From contig OW203769.1 of assembly GCA_934045905.1 (NCBI GenBank), positions 29,025,899 through 29,089,898 of the forward strand: a DNA stretch of 64,000 nt, written 5' to 3'. The notes under the pieces are model-generated. The model was given only the letters and a program-made list of their open reading frames with translations. It searched no databases and had not been told where the DNA came from. The position numbers and the translations under genes were made by a program. The DNA is from Leuctra nigra (taxonomy: Eukaryota; Arthropoda; Insecta; Plecoptera; Leuctridae). This document shows, piece after piece, positions 31,301 to 43,950 of the stretch (the stretch's first letter is position 1; every line of letters begins with the position of its first letter).

Positions 31301-34300
31301 TTTGTTGAATCATCCGTGGTGGAGTTATTGATCAGGGTTGAGACAAGAGAATCGGGGTCAGAATAGTGTTACTGAAGCTATGGGGACTGGGTATTTCCAG
31401 ATATGAATTATAGAGAAATGTTCCAATTATTTAAACATTTTTTAATATTCTTAAATTGCAGATATAAAATTCCTAGAACAAACGTTACAACTTAGGTATT
31501 TGAAATGTGGCCAACAAAACGTTCTATTTAAAAAAAATATTCTTTAATTTAAAATATAAAAATGGTGAGCAATCGTTCGTAAACATGGTTTTCAATATTT
31601 AAAAATATTCTTTAATTTCCGGTGAACAAATTAAAGTTTTATAAATCTTAATTTTTGTTCTTGTTTTTCACGAATGTTATTATGTAATACTTGAAGCTAT
31701 TATTTTAGGGCAGTTTTCTTCAGTATTCACGTCAGAATGGCTATTACTGTAGTTAATTAGTACGCTGATTTCAGAGCAGTTTGCGACTTTTTAGTGACTT
31801 GAGGTGTTGGTGTGGCTTTGAATGACATCCGCTGGGGCAATATGGGATTACATTTCATTCCCTTGGATTTTAGCCTTGGGGTAATTTCTACCAAACACTG
31901 CAACTGCAGGGTTTCTGCTAATAAGAATAAAACAAAATCCATATTTGGATTCTGTGATACTTCTAAACTTAGGTAATTATATAAATAAAGGTCATAAAAT
32001 AAAATAAATATGTTGATATGACGTATCAGAAGGGAATATCAGAACAAAGCTCAACAATTTACAAACACCTGACTTGAACATAGCTACCAATTAATTTAAA
32101 AGAATCATATTTTTCTTTGAACATGGAGCCAATTTATGTAGATTCTATTCCCTCATCTCGCAAATATTTTACAGAAGATAATAGGTATGTTTTCGATATT
32201 CACAATTTGCTCTAGATCTCTTATTCACATATTTTATTTGTGAGAAAGAGTGTTTTTAAAGAATTGGTTCAGTTTCGTCATTTTTACGAATATTCTTAAA
32301 ATTTGTTATTTTTATGTAGATTTTCCGATTTTAATTTTTTTTCGTTACTTATTATTATTATTATTTCTTGCACTTTTGTGAGATTTATTTGAAAATCCCC
32401 GTGTCAGCGATCCCATTCATCTTCTACACCAGCGTCGAGGTCTCCATGTTAAATCAACGGAGAATGCAGTCTCGCCAAAACCAGCCGAACCCTTTCGTTT
32501 CTCCAGCAAACACACATCGAAAGTTTGCATCGGAGAAATCAATGTCAACCAACAGCCGTTAACCCGCTAGAAACTCACTATTATTAGTTTTCAAAAATTT
32601 GGCGTCGATTACCAACACATCTCGATCGAATATTAATATTCCAACAACGATTATCTAACAGTTTCGCTTTCCATGAAACATGGAGCTAGGTTGTCACAGA
32701 CGGACAGCCGATCGTGTGTGACGGTCGACGTCGATCGGGTGTCCCGATGCTGTGATCATACGTGTTTTGACACAGAACTGGTTTGTTTTTACTGCGAAAG
32801 AGTCCCGTACTTGTAGAACACAATTGATATTGATAGTTTTGTTGGCTGGTCTGGTGGTTGTGTGTTTTTATTATGAGGAGTTGTAAATCGGTTATTGGTG
32901 AAAGTAAACGTGATGCAGTTTTCACTTTGAACCTGTCTGAGGGATGCGTTTGGTCTTCCGGTTCTGATGCACTAAAATAATGCACTTTACAGCATGCATT
33001 TGTATAGGATTTTTGCGGGCCATCTCCAAAATATGTATGATATTATATCTATGAAATGGACATGCAATAATGAAATGGTGGAATAATATGTTTCTTTGCT
33101 CATAAGGGGGTCTGGGGTGGGGGGGGGGGGGGGGGGTACAGGCCCCAGCATCCCAGAAGTACGTTTTTAATTTCCAAAACATTAGATATGAATTTGTGGT
33201 TTCGAAATGGCTCACTTTCTGTCTATTTTTAAAATGGAGTCAGGTGAAAAGTTACTATTTTACTGGTTGCTCTATAAATAATAATGTTACTATCTTGAAT
33301 TTGATGAAGTAGGGTAAACACTTAGAAGGAAAAGTGCGCATAAATTTGTGCCCATTTGGGGACAATTATCTGCCTTAACACTAACTCATGTTAACTGCTT
33401 CTTGCGTTCAGCAGAAGTTCACAGCTTTCCAGTGAGATAGTTTATATTGTGACATTCTTTTTCTGTAATTCAATGTGCATTAATATAATAATGATAAACA
33501 GCAGAATAAAATTACGGATAGATATTTAAAAGTTATATAACTTTCAAATTTATTAGGTCTTCTTACGATGATTTTTGTAATTTTTGTAAATATGTTCATG
33601 ACTTTATTTTAAAACAGTGTCAGTCAGTAACCTAATTGACCTGAATGTATTAATGAAGTTTCTATTTGTAAATAAATATTAGAGAACATTGTGAAATTGA
33701 AGAATATCAAGGAACGTCAATATATCAAAATAAACGACATTGACAATATATAAGCATATTTTTTACGTCCACCGGAAGATTCCAGTTAGACTAATTATGT
33801 GGATTCGTAGAATTTGAGACCATAAAATAATAAAGTTGATACGTCAATTATCTCATCGATGTACCGCATGTCTCCTTGAATGCAGATCAAATGAAGGTGA
33901 AATCGATCTTGTAATGACGAGGGAAAGAAGCGTGTTATTTTGAAACCATCTTGCAACTGATAATTAGGTTTAATTTATTTCGATCGTCATTCAAATATAA
34001 AAAAACATTCGAAAACGAGATTTGATTAACCGTGAACTTTTCTTCGGGAGTTCAAGCAAACGATCTATACTCAAGAGTTCAAGATTGTATCATTCGGAAT
34101 ATTTACAATGTCTACGTTGAAAGAAGGGACTAGGATCTACATAAGTAGCTCCATTTCAAGGAGTTTATATGGTTTGCAAGTGTCAAAAGTGCACAGTTGA
34201 ATATTAATTATTAAACTCGTAGAACTGTTTTTCTTGGAACAGAATATTGATGTACTTAGACAATGTTGCTTCAAGGAAAGAGTGCAATATTTAATTTAAA

Positions 34301-36028
34301 TAATAATTTAATAGATTTCCTGAAATCTTCTCTTTGCTAAGATCTTACATATATTTGTTACAGGAATACTTACAATCGTTTTCTTTAGACTTTTCAAAAC
34401 TCCTTCTAAATCTGAAACAACAAGAAATAATGCATTTTAGAAACACGTTCAAATTATATCGTTTGATCAACAACTATATTACATATAAGAGTAATGTTGT
34501 TTAATTATAACATAAATATTTATTTGATGACATTATACGACCAAATAAAATTAGTACAAATAAACATTTCGTAGAAACGTCAAATAAATAGGCAACCCTA
34601 TTTTCAATATCATTTTAATAAATATATTGTTATACTTAGATACAAGTATTAGTCCATTTCTATATATTTGTATGTACAGTAATCAAAAAAAAAATTAATA
34701 GATACGCTTTTGCAATTGAAACTTACATTCTAATTATGTTCCTATTTCAATTTAATTAACCATTTGCTTAACCCCGTCGAAATTAGAAAAGCTGTAACTA
34801 AATAAAAGTTTGTGTCACTTCTAATTCTATATCTACTTAACTACCTGTTGATTGATTGTGTAAATAACCACTCTCAGTTGTCTTTGTCTATTCGCACACT
34901 TGATTCTCGGCCTGCATGTAGCACCTTGCAACATGCATGAGGCAATTAGAAATTGTTTTTGGCACCTTCAGTCCTCGTCAAGCTGCTTAATCGTTTATTT
35001 TTATTGCTTGTCTACCTGTTTCATTTATTAATATCAGCACGGATTGCGTCATGGCTTATTACTGATGCATTTTACTTGCACCTCAAGACCGTCATGGAAA
35101 ATCAATAATTTGTAATGACGTATGGCATGGATTTCTCGATTATCAATATAGCCTTGAAATTGCATCAAGTTGTACGTCTAATTTATAGTTTTCAACTAGG
35201 AAAACGAATTCAGTGTATTGATTTGTATTGCATTCGAATCAATGCTGCCGTTTTACGTCTCAAATTAAGCAAAACACGTGAAATTCTTAATCAATTTGGC
35301 TGAAGATTTGTCAAATCTGATAAAATATTGGTTTCAATGACAAAAAATACAAAATTTCAAGTTGATCGGTCGATCGGTTATTATTACTGTTCAACCAATC
35401 AGCAGATTTTGCACAAAAAAGATGCTTAGACCGTTAGTATGTATAATGCATTAGGTTCTGTGTAAAAATTCAAATAAATTGGTTGACCAGTATGACCTGA
35501 GCAGTGCCTACAAAACAGGTAATTGTACAAAACAAACCCATAAGCAAAACAGTTGATTGTAGATTTCTGCACTCGCGTCAAAACAGAGAAAGTGTTGTAT
35601 AAGTACAATTGTAACGCTCGCTTCGAGAACTAAATTATATTTTGTCAGTTCAGTTCAGTTTCAGTTTACTTCAGTTTAATGGATGTATTTTGAGAAAATG
35701 TCCGCTCGTTCCAGAATGTTCTGTGTAGTTTGAACTTTGTAACATGTAATTTTGTTTCACATTTAGCGATGTGCAAGAGTGCATAAACAAGCGCAAGTTC
35801 AGAGTTGAAATCAATTTATTATAAAGATTCTCATTCTTAACGATACTAACTGAATAACCAATATATTTCACAATTATTTGGCTATACGAACTGCATTCAG
35901 TTTTGTAATATCAAATTATTGAGACATTTGGCACACATATTATCTCAATGTATATAGCTACTCAAGTAGATGCAGGTAATCAATCCAAAGTCAAAACCAA
36001 TAACTTTTAAAATCTATCACAAGCCCTC
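28383..36028. other. Long AT-rich stretch without recognised genes
   Basis: About 7.6 kb with no convincing exon. It holds (GTAAGTT)-type short tandem copies at 28985-29018, a G-run at 33119-33136, fragments of family D near 35300-35430, and a GC-richer patch 31070-31290 without an open frame I would trust. It could be a large intron or intergenic. Confidence 0.45.
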
Positions 36029-36268
36029 GGTTTAATGCCGCACTGTTAATAATAATGATAATGGCGTATGATCAATGATTATGAAGAGGTAAAGATGACG
36101 GTGGGATAGGAGGCGGTCGTGTACTATTAGCAGGGAACCCTCCCAGCATTTGTCGCTCGACTGAAGTGAATCATGAAGAAACCTGATCAGGAAGGACGGC
36201 CGCGGGAATCGAACCCCGGACCTCCGGAATACAAGTCCAAAGCGTCACTGCTGAGCCAACCTGATCCA
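36029..36268 (-). mobile_element. tRNA-derived SINE, copy 5 (best head)
   Basis: Full-length copy of about 240 bp. On the minus strand the head carries an A-box-like TTGGCTCAGCAGTGACGC and a B-box GGTTCGATTCC, 40-odd bases apart as in tRNA genes. The conserved body follows (TCCCACCGTCATC, TACACGACCGCCTCC). Tail GTGCGGCATTAAACC. Confidence 0.75.
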
Positions 36269-36344
36269 TTGCAATATTTAAAATTACATAAATTGTATAC
36301 ATTGACTGAATATAGGTTTTCAAATTGTTTCAATTACGTTTGTA

Positions 36345-36972
36345 AACTAGGAAAACGCTCTCTGTAACGCGTTGATAAGCGAGCATCGTACTGCATGCGA
36401 TTTGATACGCGTTTGTAAGTCTTAGCTCTAAGCCTTGGAACGGAAGCATCAAGATAGCACTGATATAATATTTAAAATTCCTGCCATAAATTTGCAAATA
36501 TTTCAAGATTATCGAACAAAATGTCCTTAAAATGACAATAACTTTTGAATATATTTGAATAGATTAGTCCTAAAATTGGCAAAAAAAAAATACCTAAAAT
36601 GTTGGTCCCAATGACCATGCAACAAACGGTTCGAGCTTAAATTTCAAAAATCACAGGAAATAGGTGGTTTTAAATTGTAACCAGTGGGAGGAATTGGCTG
36701 AATCTTTGTAAGATTGGGGCCAATGTTGGTTTCAATGACTTGTCAACATTTCAAATTGATCAGATTAACCAATCGAAAGATAGTGTTTGTAAAATTTTAA
36801 CTAATCAGCGGATTTAAAAAAAAATAATGGTCTGCAACGTCCAGACATGCTCCGTATACATGTGTGCAAAATTTCAGCTCGATCGAAGAAAAACTGTGAC
36901 CTGTATAGCCTAAGTAACAGAAAAAAGAGGTCCGTGCCAAAAGAGCCAATATGAGTCGCTCGCTCAATCAGC
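36345..36972 (-). repeat. Large dispersed repeat family D, copy 2
   Basis: Starts AACTAGGAAAACGCTCTCTG, TAACGCGTTGATAAGCGAGC and ends GAGGTCCGTGCCAAAAGAGC. Collinear with copy 1 in reverse, about 250 bp shorter. It follows SINE copy 5 closely. Confidence 0.65.
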
Positions 36973-37319
36973 TTTCATCTCGCTGTCTTAGGGGTATAAA
37001 AATGTATTGAAAACACTGCTATCTGACACGATAATGTCAACTAAAGAGAACCTCTACGCGTGGCGACATTTTCAAAACAATTAATCGCGTCTATCTTGTG
37101 ATCTTGAGCGAGGTAGTTGATTGGTCAATTATCAGCTGGCAACCGAATCCCAAGCCGAAGTAATCGCTGAGCCTTGGGCGCAGGCGCAGCACGCAGCAGG
37201 AATACGCAACGAGCAGGTTCTCAGCCTTGTCAATGTTACCATCAGCAACTAGCACACACATTGCAATTGCGTGACGACTAGAGCTCGTCTACACTGCATT
37301 TTCCGATAGGAAATTTATA

Positions 37320-37655
37320 AAAACTACATTTCAAAATAACAACATTATTTGTCACTATTTGCACACTCAAAAGTGTACATTTTTATTCATAAATAAGACA
37401 TTTGAATTCAGCGGATATTTTGGCGGGAAAATGGTGTTCTGTCGAGTGATGTCATTTTTATCAACCAACAATGATGTTGCCATGGTTTCAATGACAGGAA
37501 TCGACAGGAATATGGTTTTAGAAAAAATGTAAACTAAATTTAAATGTCATATTTATGAACGAAAATTTACTCTTTTGAGTGTGAAAATATTGCGATTTAC
37601 CAACATGTTCTTATTTTGGAAAAAATTATTTTAAACGCATAAAAAATGTGTGCAT
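37320..37655. mobile_element. Foldback MITE copy 2 (CACACTCAAAAGTGTAAAT family)
   Basis: Left arm TTTGCACACTCAAAAGTGTA and right arm TTTTGAGTGTGAAAATATTG are inverted, with ATTCATAAAT and ATTTATGAAC further in. The outer parts of the arms (AAAATAACAACATT...) also pair. Same family as 7670-7925, with a slightly longer, different centre. Confidence 0.65.
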
Positions 37656-38177
37656 GTTCCCTATTGAACTAGCGTCGACATTTTGACACCACTTCACTTC
37701 CAAATCTCCTGGAATCATCAGCTGCCTGGAAGTGACGTCTCTTCCGAGAAGATCACTTCCTCTTGGAATGACAATCTGTGACGTCACGACCTCACTGCCT
37801 TGTTGATGACGTCATAGCAACACCTCGCCCGTGTGCAGTTAGAGAGAAGAGTTCCAAGTCTGTGAGGCTGGGCTTTTACCTCGGATACTTCCAGGAATTG
37901 TTCAAACTCAATTGGCCAATTGTTCCAATGTGTTACATATCTTTATATTATGTTGGTTAATGGTTTTTACAACCGTTGGACGGAAAGTCAAGCGTTTTTC
38001 TGTTTGGGAATACCACTTTTTTAAATTGAAAAAAACTTCCCAGAATGAAAGTAAACGTTTGGAATTGAAAATACTGAAAAATATGAAAATTTTGGGATTT
38101 GATATTAAAATAGCCATCAATATTGATATCTTGTATACACTATCTACCTACACAGAAAGCATAGAAAAGAGGAACAT

Positions 38178-38335
38178 AGGCCTGATGTCTATTTTCTCGA
38201 TTTTCTCGATCAACAAATACAGTTATTATGAAGTATTCTCTTACACAATGACTCATGTCACCATTACAATGGATGAAGACAGAATTACTGGTTTATACTC
38301 ATGAATGGACATCGGGCCTTCTATCTCTGAGCTAC
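38178..38335. mobile_element. TIR-MITE family R, copy 3 (shortened)
   Basis: Shares AATACAGTTATTATGAAGTA, ACACAATGACTCATGTCACC and the right end GGGCCTTCTATCTCTGAGC. Part of the left half is missing. Confidence 0.65.
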
Positions 38336-38918
38336 AAACCCAAGAAAGCTCGCTTCTGCTCGGCCACTGAGTTCTTCTCGACATCTATAAACTTGATCTC
38401 GAGAGAATGCTCTTGTTGCATGCAAATGACGTGATTGGAGTGGGCTATCACGTGACCCGAATCCTGTGTCCTACACCCGATGGCGAGTGCATGTTGCAGG
38501 TTGCACTTGTCTTGCCTGTCTTGCCATGCTTGTTGCTCCAACTACATGCTCTCAGGCGGCACTCTTTTAGAAGCAGGAATATTATGGCGAATTAAATAAT
38601 GGTAATAAAATAATTAACTTTAATCGAAATTTTAGAAATTACCAATATCGTGTATAGTTTAAAATTATCTACAAAATAACTATCTATAAAGGCAGATTAT
38701 CTTTTCATATCATGAAATATATGAAACATAAAATTTTACTTTTCATATGTTTCATTTGGTTTCATGAAATGAAAAATATTTCTGAAATTTTCTCAATAAC
38801 ATAACTGCCTCCCCAAGTTGCATAACAGTGGAGTAAACAATGAGCCTTGGGGAGATGTCCGCTTTTTGTGAACATTTGACGCAGTTGTCAGTTTCTACAG
38901 CGATTTTCAGGAAACTTG

Positions 38919-39402
38919 GCCAGCATCTTCTAGTGGCCAGCATCTTCTAGTGGCCAGCATCTTCTAGTGGCCAGCATCTTCTAGTGACTAGCATCTTCTA
39001 GTGGCCAGCATCTTCTAATAGCCATCATCTTCTAGTGACCATCATCTTCAATGGCCAGCATCTTCTAGTGGCCAGCATCTTCTAGTGACCAACATCTTCT
39101 AGTGGCCATCATCTTCTAGTGGCCATCATCTTCTAGTGACCAACATCTTCAATGGCCAGCATCTTCTAGTGACCAGCATCTTCTACTGGCCTGCATCTTC
39201 TAGTGGCCTGCATCTGCTAGTGGCCAGCATCTTCTAATGGCCAGCATCTTCAAGTGGCCAGCATCTTCCAGTGGCCAGCATCTTCTAGTGGCCAGCATCT
39301 GCTAGTGGCCAGCATCTTCTACTGGCCTGCATCTGCTAGTGGCCAGCATCTTCTAATGGCCAGCATCTTCTAGTGACCAGCATCTTCCAGTGGCCATTTG
39401 GT
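38919..39402. repeat. 17-bp minisatellite (~28 units)
   Basis: Imperfect tandem copies of GGCCAGCATCTTCTAGT, with variants such as GACCATCATCTTC and GGCCTGCATCTGCTAGT. Many single-base differences suggest an older array than the decamer array nearby. Confidence 0.9.
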
Positions 39403-39950
39403 TGAGTCATCTCCCGAAGATGAGTTGCATGATGACCAACAATATGGCCGGCACTTCAAGGACGACATGTGGCAGACTTACAGCGTTTTCACGCAAAAAA
39501 ACTCGCTCCTTTATTCTGGAATCTAGATTAATAAGTCGCAGGCATGTCGGTGGAAAACGTTTCGAACGTTTCATATTGTTTGAAACAAGTTTTGCGCTAC
39601 AACTTTCGAACGTAACCGTTACTGCCATATTTTAAACTAATTCATGAGATATTGTGGAATGTTAACACTGGCGCCATCAGGACCAGGAAGGTGGGCCAAT
39701 CTCCAAATTATATAATTTACTTACACGGAAATTAATTATAATAATAACAATAATAATAGAGCTGTCCCAAAACATGATCTGCTGAGTTCTAAAGTAGAAT
39801 TTTGGGGGCTTAGACCCCAGAATCTTTTGCTTTTGGAGTATTATTACACTAAAAAAATGAAATTTAGACACGGATATTACCACATTTGGGGTAAAATAGC
39901 ATGCAAAATAGATCAAATATATGACCAATCCATGGTGGTTAATAATTTCA

Positions 39951-40070
39951 TTCCTCAGAGTTCCTCAGAGTTCCTCAGAGTTCCTCAGAGTTCCTCAGAG
40001 TTCCTCAGAGTTCCTCAGAGTTCCTCAGAGTTCCTCAGAGTTCCTCAGAGTTCCTCAGAGTTCCTCAGGG
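39951..40070. repeat. Decamer array, 12 units, almost perfect
   Basis: Eleven exact TTCCTCAGAG units and a final TTCCTCAGGG. Near-zero divergence indicates recent expansion and probable length polymorphism. Open frames reading SSEFLRVPQS through it are by-products. Confidence 0.95.
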
Positions 40071-40074
40071 TTAA

Positions 40075-40307
40075 AAGGGCGTAAGGCCATTTTATCGATT
40101 TTGCATTGCACACTTTTGAAATGATGAGGTGATAAAGCTCTATCAATTCCCATTTTTACAGATGTCAATAAATACAGTTATATTGCCGTCATTGTCATAC
40201 AAAATGATCACCAATATAAATATGATTGGATGAACCCAAAAATTACTGCTTTTGATCTTACCTCAAAAATCATTGATATGAACTTACGCCCTTCTACCTC
40301 TGAGGTA
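40075..40307. mobile_element. TIR-MITE family R, copy 4
   Basis: Left end AAGGGCGTAAGGCCATTTT is worn; right end CGCCCTTCTACCTCTGAGGT is intact. It starts within a few bases of the decamer array at 39951-40070. Confidence 0.65.
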
Positions 40308-41108
40308 CAGATATGTATGCTATTTTTACTATTTTCAGATCGAGTATTATGAAAAACTATATTAGAATGATCCCAAATTTAATAATTGTTCACAATGTGA
40401 CCAGAGAATTGGGGAGGGCCAAGTCCCCCCCCTCGCCATTACTATCATGTCAGCACCCATATTATACACCCACGACACAATTCACATTAGCGAAAATCCG
40501 GAAAATCTTTGTAAAATTACTTCCTGTCTTCGAATCGAGATCAAACAACGTTTCATACAGTGAACAAAAACAAAAGTAAAACATCCACTCATGCATTGGA
40601 AAGCAATAAGTACACTTTTTAACCGTTTTTTAAACCTTTTCATTGAGATTGATACTGAAATTTCTCCCCGCTGCTACACGTAATGTAATTTGCATTAGTT
40701 AATATTTTTAAATTCTATATAAAAGTGCAAGAAATGAATCGGCTTTCACCGCAAAGCGTCAACCTAGCCACAGCTGTCCACTGATGCGATCTGATCACCA
40801 GCATTCAACCATCGGCCTTTTCACAATCTTGCGTTCTAAAACTTATCCATATTCTGTCCTGCATATCAGTGTTTCATTGTTGCGTCCAATCTGAGTCAAG
40901 TTATTCGATAACTTTCATAAACATTGAAAAGTCGTTTCGTAACTTGCGTTCAAGTCTCCACGAATTTGATTAAAAGTTGTACCTAAAATATTCAAAATGT
41001 GTTTTATAGATTGAATTAAATTTTCGGAGTGCGTAAATAAGATGGCATCACTCATCGTTCAATCTATGAGCGATGAATCTATTCGTCCAATCTATGCTTG
41101 ATCTTGGA
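40308..41108. other. No gene recognised
   Basis: AT-rich sequence between MITE R copy 4 and the hAT fragment. Nothing distinctive. Confidence 0.5.
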
Positions 41109-41617
41109 CAAGGGCGTATCCAGGAGGACAAGTCTTGAAACTTACGCTTTCAGGACGCAAACGCTCTCGGATGTCAATAAGTACCGTTCACTGTAAGAAT
41201 GACGACCTTGAAATCTACTGTCAACTGTTTAGCTTTTAAGCTAAACAAAAATTTCAAAATTAAAATTTTGAATAAGGTTTTCATGACTGTATAGTTATTA
41301 TTATTATAGTTATTAAATTGTTTCCAATAGACTACTGGATGACAATCAAATAAGTGGTTTGACTTTATGTTTCAATGTCGATCATTCTTACAGAGAACGG
41401 TACTTATTGACGTCCGAGAGCGTTTGCGTCCTGAAAGCGAAAGGTTCTTAGCCTTCAGGATGAAATTTCGGGAGGAGTTAAGCGTGGGGGGAGAGGACAA
41501 TTTGGGGTCAAGGTAATTTGTTGTGGTGCAATTTTGAATCGGTTGTGTCTATTTTAGGGAAATATTATTACAAATGTCCAAACATTTTGTTACAGAGATT
41601 TTAGAGATCTGGGTAAG
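41109..41617. mobile_element. hAT-like element, 5' part, interrupted by a foldback
   Basis: CAAGGGCGTATCCAGGA (41109-41125) resumes after the foldback as CAGGATGAAATTTCGGGAGG (41456 on). It then matches the 54423-54769 element (ATCAAGGT..., GGTGCAATTTTGAATCG). The 3' terminus is missing: from about 41617 another repeat takes over. Confidence 0.65.
41126..41455. mobile_element. 330-bp foldback element, CAGGA duplication, nested in hAT
   Basis: Arms of about 60 bp, CGCTTTCAGGACGCAAACGC through GTACCGTTCACTGTAAGAAT, pair with 41389-41440 almost perfectly. Direct CAGGA at 41121-41125 and 41456-41460 marks the insertion, and the host hAT sequence is continuous when the insert is removed. Confidence 0.8.
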
Positions 41618-41720
41618 TAAATCGCACGGTTCGTCAAAGCGATTTTGAAATTTGTCTTCACAAAAACAGAATTTAAAAAAATCAGCTAGTAGAGGGCACT
41701 AAGGGACTCTAGAGCGCTAA
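41617..41720. repeat. Half-copy of the 52532-52934 palindrome family
   Basis: ATCGCACGGTTCGTCAAAGC, GATTTTGAAATTTGTCTTC and TTTAAAAAAATCAGCTAGTA match one arm of that palindrome. Confidence 0.55.
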
Positions 41721-42821
41721 CGCAGTGCATCGTATTGTTATAATTGCAATCTCAAGCTGCATCTTGCAAGCATGCACTTCGAGCTGGATATGTTTATTGC
41801 TATGTAAGATGGCGGATTGTCTCACACTAAAAGGGTGTACAAAGCAACGAACCATCAGGTATTGTATGCAAATCAACACACTGTTAAGTCAATTGAAGAT
41901 AATTTTACCAAAATATCGTCATTAGTGTTGAAATTATGTAAATTATTTATAATGTGGAAAATAATTAACATACCTAGCTATAGCTATTCCTTGAGTGAAA
42001 GACACGATCTTGTACATACAACTGTTTCAACTGAATACTAAGATAGAAAAATAGTGACCATCCAGATTACCTTTTTAAAATCTGAGCTATGGCTGAAAAG
42101 TTGTATTTCATTTGTTAGAAGCCAGAATTATATCTACAGATCAATAAAACGAGTGGGTGCATTTATTTTCTCAAAAGAAAAAATTGTTATATTTCAAAAT
42201 ATGCTTAAAATGTCAATAACTTTTAAAGTTCTTGACCGAGTTTGCTGATTTAAAAAAAAATGTGACCTGTTGGTCTTGACCTTGCAAAATGTCAACTTGA
42301 TCAGAACATTTTCACTCAACCACAGAGGATTTTGTTGAAAAACAATTCAGCAAGTCGTCTTCACAGCAAAATTTCATCTCGATTGGAAACATTTTATGAC
42401 TCAAACTTTATCTCGACAAAAATAGAAAAATTGAGACTTGTGTCTGAAGTGATGGTGCAATAAATATAATTTCAATATAGCCAGTAAAAACAGTACCTAC
42501 ACATTGTATTTTAATAAACTCAAGCATCTAGAAACTGACTGTTTCGCCTCCATTCTCGAGGCAGTTTGTACACCCATGGACGCGAACAATGGACTGGGTC
42601 TGCATGCAGAGAATCACCGTCTAGGATCTCGGCATTCTAATGTGATATCACATACTTTTACGGCGTCACATCACGCTCGCCGCATGTGTGAAGAAAATTA
42701 TAAATTACGTCACATATTTTCTTCTCGCCACTCGACAAACAATGTGAAGTAATAAAGCGAAATTCCTCTAGACAGAGCGCATTGTTTCGTCCGCGGATGT
42801 ACAAGACGGTCACGTGACCTA
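41721..42821. other. No gene recognised
   Basis: AT-rich. 42240-42440 shows faint similarity to family D (TGATTTAAAAAAAAATGTGA, CAACTTGATCAGAACA). Short frames only. Confidence 0.45.
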
Positions 42822-43006
42822 AGAGCAGGTCCTATCCCAGAGACAAATGATGGGAAGGTTCCCTATACTGATAGGCCACGACCGTCTCCTTCCCACCTTC
42901 CATAGAACAAGAACAGTGACAGTGCGTGCGTGTGCGTGTACAGTAACAGTGCGTGCGTGTGCGTGTACAGTAACAGTGTTCAGAATAGAACAGTGCGACG
43001 TTAAAT
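42822..43006 (+). mobile_element. tRNA-derived SINE, copy 10
   Basis: Opposite orientation: CAGAGACAAATGATGGGAAG, GGCCACGACCGTCTCCTTCC, then the tail AACAGTGCGACGTTAAATGA. A 29-bp segment GACAGTGCGTGCGTGTGCGT is duplicated inside the tail (42915-42975). The head is lost. Confidence 0.65.
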
Positions 43007-43587
43007 GAAAACCATACATTACAAGCAAAAACCTTCTTGCGAAATTTTCCTGTACGTTTCACAAGGAATTTGCAACAGCGAAAATGCTATTTTCTGTATA
43101 GAATTCCTATTTTCCACATTGATTTTGGCTATTTTCTGGCACTACCTTACCTCATAACAATAGAGGCGCAAAGAAAATCCACATTGTTGAGGTGTAGGTA
43201 CAACGGTTTTTGGCGATTGTATTTTGGCATTTGGCCCCAGGCGCTGAAAGGTCCTTGCAAAACGTAGTTGTAGGTAGGTACTTTTAAACCCAAAGTTCCA
43301 TAAGAAGTAAAAAAGCTGCAATTTTAACATACCTACTGATTCATTGGTTGAAAGTTTATTCACGTATGAAATATTTCTCGTTCTTTCTGCTGTCGAAATT
43401 AATGTGGACCTTACAGATTAGTGTAAAAAGCAGTAATAATTCCTGTTATTCAGCCGCTTTTGGCGCTCGCCCACCATAAGACATCACACGTCTAGTATTT
43501 GATGAGTAATAACGCTCTACTCTCATCTGATCAGCTCCACCCCTCATTCATCTCGACACAATGACGAGGTCGGATCGCTTCCTGAGC

Positions 43588-43950
43588 CACGGCCTGTATT
43601 GTGCACGACTGCCTGCATGCACACAATACACGTGTTGCTACGTCATAGAGGCCTGTATTGTGCACGACTGCCTTGCCTGCATGCACACAATACACGTGTT
43701 GCTACGTCATAGAGGCCTGTATTGTGCACGACTGCCTGCATGCACACAATACACGTGTTGCTACGTCATAGAGGCCTGTATTGTGCACGACTGCCTTGCC
43801 TGCATGCACACAATACACGTGTTGCTACGTCATAGAGGCCTGTATTGTGCACGACTGCCTGCATGCACACAATACACGTGTTGCTACGTCATAGAGGCCT
43901 GTATTGTGCACGACTGCCTGCATGCAAACAATACACGTGTTTGCTGACGT
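43588..43950. repeat. 59/64-bp minisatellite, 6 hairpin-forming units
   Basis: Six units of GCCTGTATTGTGCACGACTG... to ...GTTGCTACGTCATAGAG. Two units have a 5-bp CCTTG insertion (64 bp). Within each, TGTATTGTG pairs with CACAATACA. The plus-strand open frame 43561-43947 simply reads through the array and I do not call it a gene. Confidence 0.9.

Noticed and set aside
39827..40124. ORFs with SSEFLRVPQS repeats
   Set aside because: A product of the decamer array; the unit is open in all three frames.
43561..43947. 128-codon Cys-rich ORF
   Set aside because: It simply reads through the 59/64-bp minisatellite. Whole-unit repeats with 5-bp indels change frame, so it is not a constrained protein.
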